NCBI GenBank assembly: GCA_022826195.1
Contig: JAJDVI010000085.1
Coordinates: 38,884 to 102,883 of the forward strand
Length of the DNA stretch: 64,000 nucleotides
DNA from: Acidobacteriota bacterium
GTDB lineage: Bacteria > Acidobacteriota > Vicinamibacteria > Marinacidobacterales > Marinacidobacteraceae
Direction: 5' to 3'
Numbering within the stretch: position 1 is the stretch's first letter; every line of letters begins with the position of its first letter. Positions 48,754 to 56,495 of this stretch are shown in pieces. Under the pieces are notes generated by a model. It was not told where the DNA came from. It saw nothing but the letters and a program-made list of their open reading frames with translations, and made no database searches. The position numbers were made by a program, and so were the translations under genes.

Positions 48754-50147
48754 CCGCGCCTGCCGAAGACCAGGGCGGCGAGCGGCACCGGCAGGTACTC
48801 CGCGATCCGGACCCAGGCGGGGAGCGTCCAGTCGAGCCCCGGCGGAGTCGTCCAGTAGGCGTGATAGCTGAACGCGACGGTCAGCGTCATCGCGAGCCCG
48901 GCGGCCAGCAGGCCGCGCCGTTCGGGGTTCACGACCAGGAAGGGAAGCGTCCAGAGGAGATACCAGGGGTGCGCCACCGGGGACAGCAGGAACGCGGCGC
49001 CCGCCAGCAGCGCGAGGGAGAGCCCGGGAGGATGCCGCCGGATCACCAGCACCGCCGCCAGGGCGATCAGGGCGGCGAAGGCGATCGGGCGGGCGGCGCC
49101 CCCCAGCACCGCGTCCAGCGGTGAAAAGAGGCTGTCGTTGAAGCGCCAGTGACGCGCGTAGTGCCAGAGGCTGAATCCGAACTCCTGGAACCGGACCACG
49201 AAGCCGTCGGCCAGCCGCGCCGGGGTGAGGAAGGGCGCCAGGGTGACGAGGACGATCCCGGCGGCGGCGGCGAGCGCGGTCCGTTGGCGACGCCGGTCCC
49301 GGACCCGGCGCAGCAGGAACGGGAGGAGCACGAAACCGGCGAACTTGGTCATCCCCGAGAGGGCCGCCAGTGCCGCCGCGCCGGCCGCGCGGCCGCGTTC
49401 GAGCGCCAGCAGCGCCAGGAAGAGGAACGCTACGGCCAGGGCGTCGCCGTGGCCGCTACCGGCGATCTCGGTGAGGGGAAGGGGATTCCAGGCGTAGGCG
49501 GCCGCCAGGAGGGGGTTCTGCCCACGGCTGGCGAGCAGTGCGATCAGGGCGGCGATCAGGGCGGCCTCGGCGAGCACGAGCGCCGCCTTCAGGGCCGTCA
49601 CGCTCGGCGAGATCCATCCCACCCCGGCCCCGACGAGCTGGGCGAAGGGCGGGTAGATGGCGGGCAGCTTCCAGTAGCCGACCCGCTCCCGGAGTTCCGG
49701 ATGCGCTGCCGCGAGTGCGGCGAGGCCCGGATCGTCGGGCGGTTGCGCCCACGGGTCCTTCCCGTCGAGCACCACCTGGCCCTCCCACGCCATGCGGTAC
49801 GCGTCGCCCGACAGCGCGGGCGTCGTGGGCAGCAGCAGGACCCGGCTCAGCGCCGCCGCCGCCAGCAAGATCGCGAGCTGCCGGCGGCCCGGGTGGAGGG
49901 TCCCGCGGAGCGCCGGAACGACGACCAGCAGCAGCGGGACGAAGAGCAGCGCGTGGGTTCCGATGTGCCACCAGAAGCCCGCGGCGGTCTCGAGCACGGC
50001 GGCGAGGACGCCCGCCAGGAGTACATGGAGTCCGCCGAGTGCGGCCAGGGAGCGCCAACTCACGCCGCGGGGAGTGTGTACGAACGCCCGGGCGGAACCA
50101 GGGGCCGTCGCCGGCGCGGGCCGGCGCACGACGCTCGGCGGAGTCAC
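48681..50147 (-). CDS. GT-C-fold membrane glycosyltransferase (GT87/DUF2029-like)
   Basis: This 488-residue protein has about ten to twelve hydrophobic helices and the layout of polyprenyl-phosphate-sugar-dependent GT-C enzymes. The first large loop has ALSGDAYRMAWEGQVVLDGK, with an acidic Asp, then LPAIYPPFAQLVGAGVG. Other pieces are GSGHGDALAVAFLFLALLAL, SGMTKFAGFVLLPFLL and SPVAHPWYLLWTLPFLVV. Substrate is unknown; mannosyl transfer to lipid or glycan is common in the family. The start is GTG 50147, 11 bases from the divergent glycosyltransferase-2 gene, so their promoters must overlap. Its end overlaps larB. Confidence 0.8.
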   Translation of the reverse strand: MTPPSVVRRPAPATAPGSARAFVHTPRGVSWRSLAALGGLHVLLAGVLAAVLETAAGFWWHIGTHALLFVPLLLVVVPALRGTLHPGRRQLAILLAAAALSRVLLLPTTPALSGDAYRMAWEGQVVLDGKDPWAQPPDDPGLAALAAAHPELRERVGYWKLPAIYPPFAQLVGAGVGWISPSVTALKAALVLAEAALIAALIALLASRGQNPLLAAAYAWNPLPLTEIAGSGHGDALAVAFLFLALLALERGRAAGAAALAALSGMTKFAGFVLLPFLLRRVRDRRRQRTALAAAAGIVLVTLAPFLTPARLADGFVVRFQEFGFSLWHYARHWRFNDSLFSPLDAVLGGAARPIAFAALIALAAVLVIRRHPPGLSLALLAGAAFLLSPVAHPWYLLWTLPFLVVNPERRGLLAAGLAMTLTVAFSYHAYWTTPPGLDWTLPAWVRIAEYLPVPLAALVFGRRGQPPDGGSPSASSRRKCATESAAA

Positions 50148-50158
50148 AATGCACCGGC

Positions 50159-51679
50159 TTGCCCTTCGCCGACGCCGTGCTGACGGCCTATTTCGTCGTC
50201 CTGCTGCTGCTGTCGGTCTATGGCTCCCACCGGTACGTGCTGGTCTACCGGCTGTCCCGCCATGCGGCCCGCTCCGCGGCGGCGGCGGAGCGGCTGCGGG
50301 CCCGCGGCGCCCCGCTCCTCGAACGCGACCCGCCGCGGGTGCTCCTCCAGCTCCCGGTGTTCAACGAGCGCTACGTCGTGGAACGGCTGATCCGGGCGGC
50401 GGCGGCGCTGGACTATCCCCGGTCGCGGCTCACCGTGCAGCTGCTCGATGACTCCACCGACGACACCGGACGGATCGCCGACCCGGTCGTGGAGGAGTGC
50501 GCCGCCGCCGGGCTCGACATTCGCCGGATCCACCGGACGGACCGCCGCGGTTTCAAGGCGGGGGCCCTCCAGGCGGGCCTCGCCGCCTCCGACGCGCCCT
50601 TCGTGGCCATCTTCGACGCCGACTTCGTCCCCGAACCCGACTTCCTGCGGAGGACGCTCCCCTACCTGCTCGCCGACGGGCGGACCGGCCTCGTGCAGGC
50701 CCGCTGGGACCACCTGAACCGCGACTACTCGCTCCTCACCGATGTGCAGGCCATCCTGCTGGACGGCCACTTCATGGCCGAGCACGGCGGACGCCACGTC
50801 GCGGGGTGCTTCTTCAACTTCAACGGAACGGCGGGGATCTGGCGGCGGGCGGCGATCGAGGACGCCGGAGGCTGGGAGGGCGACACCCTCACCGAGGACC
50901 TCGACCTCTCCTACCGGGCCCAGCTCCGGGACTGGAAGTTCGTTTTCGTGCCCGAGATCGCGGCCCCGGCCGAACTCCCGGTCTCCATGAACGCCTTCAA
51001 GTCGCAGCAGCGCCGCTGGGCCCAGGGATCGCTCCAGACCGCCCGGAAGCTGCTGCCGCAGATCCTGGCGTCGCCGCTCCCGCTGCGCGTTCGGGCGGAA
51101 GCCTTCTTCCACCTCACGAGCAACCTCGCCTATCCGCTGATGGCGGTCCTGAGCCTGCTGATGACGCCGGTGCTCTTCGCCCGGGTGAGCACCGGACTCC
51201 GGGAGATGGCGCTCCTCGACATTCCCATCTTCGCCGCCGCCACCCTCTCGGTGGTGTCCTTCTACGCGTTTTCCCAGAGCCGCCTGCTGCGGCTCCAGGC
51301 GCCGGACGAGCGCCAGGGCCTCTGGCGCCGGGCGCGGAACATTCCGGCGGCGCTCGCGGTGGGCATCGGAATCTCGTTCAGCAACGCCTCCGCGGTCCTG
51401 TCCGGCGTGCTCGGCCACCGCACGCCCTTCGTCCGGACGCCAAAATACGGGATTGCCGGAGCGGCCGGCCGGTGGCGTCAGAAGAGCTACCGCATGCCGG
51501 CCGGCGCCATCCCGGCGCTGGAGTTCGGCCTGGGAGTCGTGATGGCGGGCGCCACTTTCTACGCCGTGGCCGAGGGGGTCGCCGCCTCCGCGCCGTTCCT
51601 GCTCCTGTTTGCCGCGGGCTACCTCTACGTCGGGGGCCGCTCGCTCCTCGAGGCGCGTCGCGCCGCCGCGGGAGGCTGA
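50159..51679 (+). CDS. Cellulose-synthase-like glycosyltransferase family 2 protein
   Basis: About 506 residues from TTG 50159. There is one N-terminal helix (AVLTAYFVVLLLLSVYGSH). The GT-A catalytic domain has VLLQLPVFNERYVVERLI, LDDSTDDT, FDADFVPEPDF (DxD), TEDLDLSYRAQLRDW and the processive-type QQRRW motif. Four C-terminal helices follow. This is the CESA/CslA-like group that makes beta-linked glucans or glucomannan-type chains. The product is unknown. No BcsB, BcsC or PilZ domain is adjacent. The start could instead be GTG 50177. The TPR gene begins directly after its stop. Confidence 0.88.
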   Translation: MPFADAVLTAYFVVLLLLSVYGSHRYVLVYRLSRHAARSAAAAERLRARGAPLLERDPPRVLLQLPVFNERYVVERLIRAAAALDYPRSRLTVQLLDDSTDDTGRIADPVVEECAAAGLDIRRIHRTDRRGFKAGALQAGLAASDAPFVAIFDADFVPEPDFLRRTLPYLLADGRTGLVQARWDHLNRDYSLLTDVQAILLDGHFMAEHGGRHVAGCFFNFNGTAGIWRRAAIEDAGGWEGDTLTEDLDLSYRAQLRDWKFVFVPEIAAPAELPVSMNAFKSQQRRWAQGSLQTARKLLPQILASPLPLRVRAEAFFHLTSNLAYPLMAVLSLLMTPVLFARVSTGLREMALLDIPIFAAATLSVVSFYAFSQSRLLRLQAPDERQGLWRRARNIPAALAVGIGISFSNASAVLSGVLGHRTPFVRTPKYGIAGAAGRWRQKSYRMPAGAIPALEFGLGVVMAGATFYAVAEGVAASAPFLLLFAAGYLYVGGRSLLEARRAAAGG

Positions 51680-52267
51680 ATGAACAGGCTCTCCGAACGC
51701 GCGCTGTTCTTCGGCGCGGGACTGGCGTTCGGGATCCTGGTCGGATTCCTCGTCTCCGGCTCGCCGGGACCGCCGGCGCCGGCCGCGCCGCCTCCGGCGC
51801 CCGTTCCGGAGACGGCTTCGGCTCCGGTCCCCGAGCCGCGCCCGGTGGACCCGGAGGTGCTCGAAACGCTGCTGGCCGCGGTCGAGGCGAATCCGGAGGA
51901 CCCGGCGGCGCGGGCCGGCGTCGGCGACCTGCACCTCGACGCGCTGGACTTCGGGGAAGCGGTGTACTGGCTGCGGCAGGCGCGCAACCTCGATCCGTCG
52001 GATCTCGACATCCGCGCCCGCCTCGCCTTCGCGCAACTCGGCGCCGGCGATGTCGCCGGAGCGGTCGCCGGCTACGAAGCCGTGCTCGCCGAGGACCCGG
52101 AGCACTTCGAGAGCCTGCTCGCGCTGGGCCGCGTCCGCCTCTTCGTGGAGCAGGACCTGGCCGCCGGGATCGAGTTCTGGGAGCGCGCCATCGCGGCGCG
52201 GCCGGATTCGCCCGAGGCGGCGGCGCTCCGGGCCCAGATCGATTCGCTCCGGACCGCGCATCCGTAG
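51680..52267 (+). CDS. Membrane-anchored TPR protein
   Basis: This 195-residue protein has an N-terminal membrane helix (FFGAGLAFGILVGFLVSG), a Pro/Ala-rich linker (30-58) and about three tetratricopeptide repeats (EVLETLLAAVEANPEDPAAR, FGEAVYWLRQARNLDPSDLD, VAGAVAGYEAVLAEDPEHFE). The start immediately abuts the glycosyltransferase stop, so the two are translationally coupled. A scaffold role for glycan synthesis or export is plausible from context only. Confidence 0.85.
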   Translation: MNRLSERALFFGAGLAFGILVGFLVSGSPGPPAPAAPPPAPVPETASAPVPEPRPVDPEVLETLLAAVEANPEDPAARAGVGDLHLDALDFGEAVYWLRQARNLDPSDLDIRARLAFAQLGAGDVAGAVAGYEAVLAEDPEHFESLLALGRVRLFVEQDLAAGIEFWERAIAARPDSPEAAALRAQIDSLRTAHP

Positions 52268-52314
52268 GGCCGCGGCCTGCTTCCGGGCCGGCGGCTGACT
52301 AAGATCAAAGCGCC

Positions 52315-52563
52315 GTGATCGTGCGTTTCCTGCAGATCCTCCTCGCCTTCGTGGTGGTCCGGATCCTGTGGGGCCTCGTTCGATCGCTCTTCGGAAAGCC
52401 CGCGAATCCGCCGCGGGCGGCGCCTCCCGGAAGGACCGAAGAGCGCGGCCGGGTCGTGGCGTGCGAGCGCTGCGACCTCCACGTCCCGGAGGAACGGGCC
52501 GTGGTCAGGGACGGCCGGACGTTCTGCTCGGACGCTTGTGCCGTGTCTGAGTCCCAAGGCTGA
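52315..52563 (+). CDS. Small membrane protein with zinc-ribbon (PP0621-like)
   Basis: This 82-residue protein starts at GTG 52315. A hydrophobic N-terminal helix (IVRFLQILLAFVVVRILWGL) is followed by a basic Pro-rich linker. A C-terminal metal-binding knuckle follows (ACERCDLHVPEERAVV, FCSDACAVSE). This matches the PP0621-type small proteins of unknown function. The upstream gap is 47 bases. Confidence 0.82.
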   Translation: MIVRFLQILLAFVVVRILWGLVRSLFGKPANPPRAAPPGRTEERGRVVACERCDLHVPEERAVVRDGRTFCSDACAVSESQG

Positions 52564-52592
52564 CCGGATTGGCCTGAAGTTGAAAATATAGA

Positions 52593-52607
52593 TTTACACG
52601 TTGTAAA
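52593..52607. promoter_or_regulatory. Palindrome directly before hicB, likely autoregulatory operator
   Basis: TTTACA-CGT-TGTAAA is a perfect 6-bp-arm palindrome whose last base touches the ATG at 52608. A TTGAAA hexamer at 52580-52585 is a possible -35 box, with TGTAAA inside the palindrome as -10 at 16-bp spacing. If so, the transcript would start near 52614 and translation might begin at ATG 52620. HicB proteins repress their own operon, which fits. Confidence 0.65.
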
Positions 52608-53204
52608 ATGTCCGCTGTCATGACGCAGCGCTCTCCATCAGCAAATCAGGGTCCGGCGATCCATGCCGAGGTCTTGTCGGCGGCCCGCCGCCTCAGTCGC
52701 GCCGGAGACTGGACTTTCAGGCTCGGCGATGTCGTGCGAGCCTTGCCGCACCTGAACCAGCGTTCCGTCCGGACGCACGTTGCGAGCCGTTGCTGTGTGA
52801 ATGCTCCCCGGCACCACGCCCACCGCTGGCCGTACTTCCGCCGCGTCGGCCGCGGCCGCTACCTGATCGAGCTTGCGTTCCGCGAGCCGCCCCCTCGTCC
52901 GGCGGAGACCGACGAAGACCTCGTCCTCAGCGATCGCGTTGCGGAACCGGGTTTCACGTACGGCGCGCCAGCGCGAGTCCCCCGATCAACGATTCATGCC
53001 GTGATTGCGAAGAGCGAGGCATGGTTCGTCGCGGAGTGCCTGGAGGTGGCGGTGGTCACGCAAGGTAGAACGCTGGATGAAACGCTCGCCAACCTTCGAG
53101 AGGCGCTTGAGCTTCACCTTGACCAGGACGAACTGGCACGTCTCGGCCTTGCGAGCGCGCCGCGTCTTGTCGTCAGCCACGAGACGACTGCCTTCGCGGC
53201 CTGA
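52608..53204 (+). CDS. hicB: HicB-type antitoxin with N-terminal DNA-binding-like domain
   Basis: This 198-residue protein has two parts. Residues about 120-190 match HicB (IHAVIAKSEAWFVAECLEVA, VVTQGRTLDETLANLREALE), a partial RNase-H fold that blocks HicA. Residues about 20-95 look like a winged-helix region (WTFRLGDVVRALPHLNQRSV, RTHVASRCCVNAPRHHAHRW, FRRVGRGRYLIEL). Ordinary HicB proteins are 70-140 residues with a C-terminal helix-turn-helix or ribbon-helix-helix domain, so domain order here is reversed. The start is ATG 52608 or ATG 52620. It overlaps hicA by one base (TGATG). Confidence 0.85.
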   Translation: MSAVMTQRSPSANQGPAIHAEVLSAARRLSRAGDWTFRLGDVVRALPHLNQRSVRTHVASRCCVNAPRHHAHRWPYFRRVGRGRYLIELAFREPPPRPAETDEDLVLSDRVAEPGFTYGAPARVPRSTIHAVIAKSEAWFVAECLEVAVVTQGRTLDETLANLREALELHLDQDELARLGLASAPRLVVSHETTAFAA

Positions 53205-53449
53205 TGCCCCGCCTCCGGCGTCTCGGCTCGCGGGAGGTGTTGAAGATCCTGGGTGAACAGGGGTTCGGGGTCACCAAGATTCGTGGCAGCCACGCCAAGG
53301 TTGTTCGCGTCCTCCCATCCGGAGGACGGCAGGTTCTCACGGTGCCACTGCATCCGGAGCTGGCTCCCGGTACGCTGCACGCCCTGTATCGCCAAGCGTC
53401 CCGTTTCATCTCGGCCGCTCACTTGCACGACGGGTTCTTCTCGGACTGA
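53204..53449 (+). CDS. hicA: HicA-type mRNA interferase toxin
   Basis: This 81-residue double-stranded-RNA-binding-fold toxin has the HicA layout: SREVLKILGEQGFGVTKIRG, then SHAKVVRV with the catalytic His, RQVLTVPLHPELAPGTLHAL and YRQASRF. HicA cleaves mRNA. Gene order is antitoxin then toxin, the reverse of the common hicA-hicB order but known in some loci. The spacing (TGATG) implies translational coupling. Confidence 0.88.
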   Translation: MPRLRRLGSREVLKILGEQGFGVTKIRGSHAKVVRVLPSGGRQVLTVPLHPELAPGTLHALYRQASRFISAAHLHDGFFSD

Positions 53450-53477
53450 CGCATCCTGACCTGACCCGTTCGCCCAC

Positions 53478-55154
53478 GTGATCTCGCTGTCTGACCGTAC
53501 GGCATGTTTCGGTAGCCGCCTCCGGGAGCGCGCCCCGTTGGCGGCGCTTCTGGTCTTGCTTCCGCCGCATTCGGCGCCGGCCTCCCAGATGGCACTTCAC
53601 GATGTCGCAGCCGAAGCGGGCGTCTCCTTCCAGCACGACCGGGGCGCGCGCGGCGACTGGCACCCCGTGGAGACGATGGGGTCCGGGGTCGCCGTGCTCG
53701 ACTACGACGGCGACGGGGCGCCCGACCTCTTCTTCGTGCAGGGCGGCGAGGTTCCGGGGACGGGCCGGCCGCCGGGACGCGTGGGCGCGCTCTACCGCAA
53801 CGAGGGGGCCGGGCGCTTTCGGGACGTGAGCGGGCCGGCCGGGTTCGGCGCGCCCGCGCCGGTGGAAGGGCACGGGATGGGCGCGGTCGCCGCCGACATC
53901 GACAACGACGGGGACGCCGACCTGCTGATCACCCGCGCGGGAACGGACCTGCTCTACGAGAACCGGGGAGACGGGACCTTCGGGCTTCGCGACGCGGGAC
54001 TGAATGCCGCGGGCTGGAGCGCGAGCGCCGCCTTTTCCGACCTCGACGGCGACGGCGACCTCGATCTGTTCATCACCCATTACCTCGACTGGTCCCCGGC
54101 GAACAACCCGGTGTGCGCCCGGACGATCGCCGGCGAGCCGGTGCGCTCCTACTGCCTCCCCGACGCCTTCTCGGGAGTGCCGGACCTGCTCTACGAGAAC
54201 CGCGGTGACGGGACGTTCGCCGACGTGACCGAGGCCGCCGGGGTGGGCCTCCGGACCGGCAAGGGGCTCGGGGTCCTCGCCGCCGACCTGATCGGCGACC
54301 CGCTTCCCGACCTCTACGTGGCGAACGACACGGTGCCCAACTTCCTGTTCGAGAACCTCGGGGGGCTCCGGTTCCGCGAACGGGGTCTCCCCGCCGGCGT
54401 CGCCTACGACGGAGACGGGAACGCGCTCGCCGGCATGGGGATCGCCGCCGCGGATGTCGAGTCCGACGGGGACCTCGACCTGTTCGTCACCAACTTCCAG
54501 GGGGAGGCGAACAACCTCTACGTGTCGGACCGGCACGGCGTGTTCCGCGACGTCTCCTTCCTTTCCGGGGTGGGGCGTCCGTCGCTCGCCTGGCTGGGCT
54601 TCGGCGCTGTCTTCGCCGACCTCGACAACGACGGCGCGCCCGACCTCTGCGTCACCAACGGCCACGTCCTCGACAACGCGCCGGTCCTTTTTCCCGGAAC
54701 GGACTACCGCCAGCGGGACGTCTGTTTCCACAACCTGGGCGGTTCGTTCGAGCCGGTGGTGCTGGAGATGCCCCCGGCGGTGGGCCGGGGCCTGGTGACG
54801 ATCGATTTCGACCGGGACGGCCTCCTCGACCTCGCGGTATCCCGATCGGGCGGAACGGCGGCGCTCCTCAGGAACGGCGGGGCGGCGGCGCCCCGGACGG
54901 TGCTGCGGTTGGTCGGACGGGCGTCCAACCGCGACGGCGTCGGCGCCGAGGTGGTGGTGGAGCGGGACGGACGGCCGGGCCGGTCGGTGGTCACCGCCGG
55001 GTCGAGCTACCTCTCGTCCGGCGCCCGGGAGGTGTGGATCGGGCTCCTGCCGGGAGTTCCCGATTCGGTTAGGGTGCGCTGGCCGACGGGGGCCGAACAG
55101 CCGGTTCCGGTGGACGGACCGGGGTTGTTCCTCGTCGTCGAAGAAGGCAACTAG
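53478..55154 (+). CDS. CRTAC1-like FG-GAP / ASPIC-UnbV exported protein
   Basis: This 558-residue protein starts at GTG 53478 with a probable signal peptide (residues about 15-37, LAALLVLLPPHSAPAS). At least six FG-GAP/calcium-binding turns follow: DYDGDGAPDLFF, DIDNDGDADLLI, DLDGDGDLDLFI, DVESDGDLDLFV, DLDNDGAPDLCV and DFDRDGLLDLAV. They form a beta-propeller of the integrin-alpha type. The C-terminal ASPIC/UnbV domain reads VVVERDGRPGRSVVTAGSSY, then LSSGAREVWIGLL and VRWPTGAEQ. Such proteins are common in Acidobacteriota and Planctomycetota; function is unknown. It precedes the racemase-family gene by nine bases. Confidence 0.9.
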   Translation: MISLSDRTACFGSRLRERAPLAALLVLLPPHSAPASQMALHDVAAEAGVSFQHDRGARGDWHPVETMGSGVAVLDYDGDGAPDLFFVQGGEVPGTGRPPGRVGALYRNEGAGRFRDVSGPAGFGAPAPVEGHGMGAVAADIDNDGDADLLITRAGTDLLYENRGDGTFGLRDAGLNAAGWSASAAFSDLDGDGDLDLFITHYLDWSPANNPVCARTIAGEPVRSYCLPDAFSGVPDLLYENRGDGTFADVTEAAGVGLRTGKGLGVLAADLIGDPLPDLYVANDTVPNFLFENLGGLRFRERGLPAGVAYDGDGNALAGMGIAAADVESDGDLDLFVTNFQGEANNLYVSDRHGVFRDVSFLSGVGRPSLAWLGFGAVFADLDNDGAPDLCVTNGHVLDNAPVLFPGTDYRQRDVCFHNLGGSFEPVVLEMPPAVGRGLVTIDFDRDGLLDLAVSRSGGTAALLRNGGAAAPRTVLRLVGRASNRDGVGAEVVVERDGRPGRSVVTAGSSYLSSGAREVWIGLLPGVPDSVRVRWPTGAEQPVPVDGPGLFLVVEEGN

Positions 55155-55163
55155 GGAGAAGCG

Positions 55164-56216
55164 ATGCGCTCGAGGCGACTCATCCAGGCGGTGGACCTGC
55201 ACGCCGCCGGCGAGCCCGGACGGGTCATCGTCGGCGGCGTCCTCGACGTGCCGGGCGAGACGATGTTCCGGAAGATGCAGTACCTGGAGCGCCACGCCGA
55301 CGGACTCCGGAAGCTCATGCTCCGGGAGCCCCGGGGGTACCCGGCCGCGAACTGCAACCTGGTGCTGCCTCCGACGCACCCCGACGCCGACGCGGGGTTC
55401 GTGATCATGGAGCAGACCGAGTACCCGCCCATGTCGGGAACGAACACCATCTGCACGGTCACCGCGCTCATCGAGACCGGGATGGTGGCGGCGGTCGAGC
55501 CGGTGACCGAACTCACCCTGGACACGCCGGCCGGACTCATCCAGGTGCAGGCCAGCGTGGAGGGCGGGAAGGTCACCCGGGTGACCTTCGAGAACGTGCC
55601 CGCCTTTCCCGTCCACCTCGGGGCCAAGGTCGAGGTGCCCACCTTCGGGGAGGTCGAGGTGGACGTGTCCTGGGGCGGGATGTTCTACGCGATCGCCGAC
55701 GCCGCCCGCTTCGGACTCCGGATCGTCCCGGAACACGGGCGGGAACTCGCCCGGGTGGGGGCGATGGTGAAGCAGGCGGCGCGCGAGCAGCTCGCGGCGG
55801 TGCACCCCGGGAACCCCGAGATCCGGCAGGCGAGCATCGGGCAGCTCACCGGGCCCTTCGACCGGGAAACGCGCACCGCCGCGAACGCTGTGTCGGTCGC
55901 GGTGGGTGATCTCGACTGGGACCGCCCGGAGACCTGGACCGGGGCGCTTGACCGTTCGCCCTGCGGGACGGGCACCTCGGCCCGGATGGCGGCGCTCCAC
56001 GCGCGCGGCCTGCTCGGGATCGGCGAGGACTTCCACCACCTCGGCCCCGTCGGCACCGAGTTCATCGGGCGGCTGATCCGCACCACCACGGTGGGCGGGG
56101 TGCCGGCGGTGGTGCCGACGATCAGCGGGACCGCCTGGATCACCGGGACGGCGCAGTATTCCGTGGACCCGGGGGATCCCTTCCCGGAGGGATTCACGGT
56201 CGGGGACATCTGGTAG
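55164..56216 (+). CDS. Proline-racemase-family enzyme with Ser/Cys active pair
   Basis: A 350-residue enzyme of the proline racemase / 4-hydroxyproline epimerase / trans-3-hydroxyproline dehydratase family. The first catalytic Cys (MCGHxT in racemases) is Ser91 in YPPMSGTNTICT; the second is kept as Cys267 in DRSPCGTGTSARMA. Family knowledge links Cys/Cys to racemase or epimerase and Ser/Cys or Thr/Cys to dehydratase or mixed activity. I therefore lean to hydroxyproline metabolism, without certainty. AGGGAGA lies seven bases upstream of the ATG. A near copy of its last 50 bases lies 180 bases downstream. Confidence 0.85.
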   Translation: MRSRRLIQAVDLHAAGEPGRVIVGGVLDVPGETMFRKMQYLERHADGLRKLMLREPRGYPAANCNLVLPPTHPDADAGFVIMEQTEYPPMSGTNTICTVTALIETGMVAAVEPVTELTLDTPAGLIQVQASVEGGKVTRVTFENVPAFPVHLGAKVEVPTFGEVEVDVSWGGMFYAIADAARFGLRIVPEHGRELARVGAMVKQAAREQLAAVHPGNPEIRQASIGQLTGPFDRETRTAANAVSVAVGDLDWDRPETWTGALDRSPCGTGTSARMAALHARGLLGIGEDFHHLGPVGTEFIGRLIRTTTVGGVPAVVPTISGTAWITGTAQYSVDPGDPFPEGFTVGDIW

Positions 56217-56278
56217 CGGGTTCGTCAAGCATCGCGTCCCAGGTCTTGCGCGCGGTGAGGCGGCATGGCGTCGCGACG

Positions 56279-56342
56279 TGCGCGGCGCGCCAGTTCTCCC
56301 GGTGGGGGGCGCCGCGCGTGCCGGTCTGGAGACCGGCGTTCC
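56279..56342. repeat. Dispersed repeat, second 64-bp long form
   Basis: Closely matches 40711-40772: TGCGCGGCGCGCCAGTTCTC start, GGTGGGG centre, then GCCGGTCT-GG-AGACCGGC (56320-56337) and GTTCC. It sits between the true end of the racemase gene and the duplicated fragment at 56344. Confidence 0.75.
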
Positions 56343-56343
56343 C

Positions 56344-56400
56344 TGGGACCCGGGGGATCCCTTTCCGGAGGGATTCACGGTCGGCGACATCTGGTAGCGG
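56344..56400 (+). pseudogene. Duplicated 3-prime end of the racemase-family gene
   Basis: Bases 56344-56400 repeat 56164-56219 almost exactly, including the stop codon and the following CGG. The encoded tail is DPGDPFPEGFTVGDIW in both. Only a few bases differ or are inserted. The dispersed repeat lies between the two copies, so the fragment looks like the scar of a local duplication or repeat insertion. Confidence 0.85.
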
Positions 56401-56495
56401 CGCCGCGGACCGGGGTCCCGGTGGGAACGAGGGCGTTCCCGGAATAAAATCGCCTGTTGCCCATCGCGGCAACAGCAGGAGGGCTCTCCACAGCC

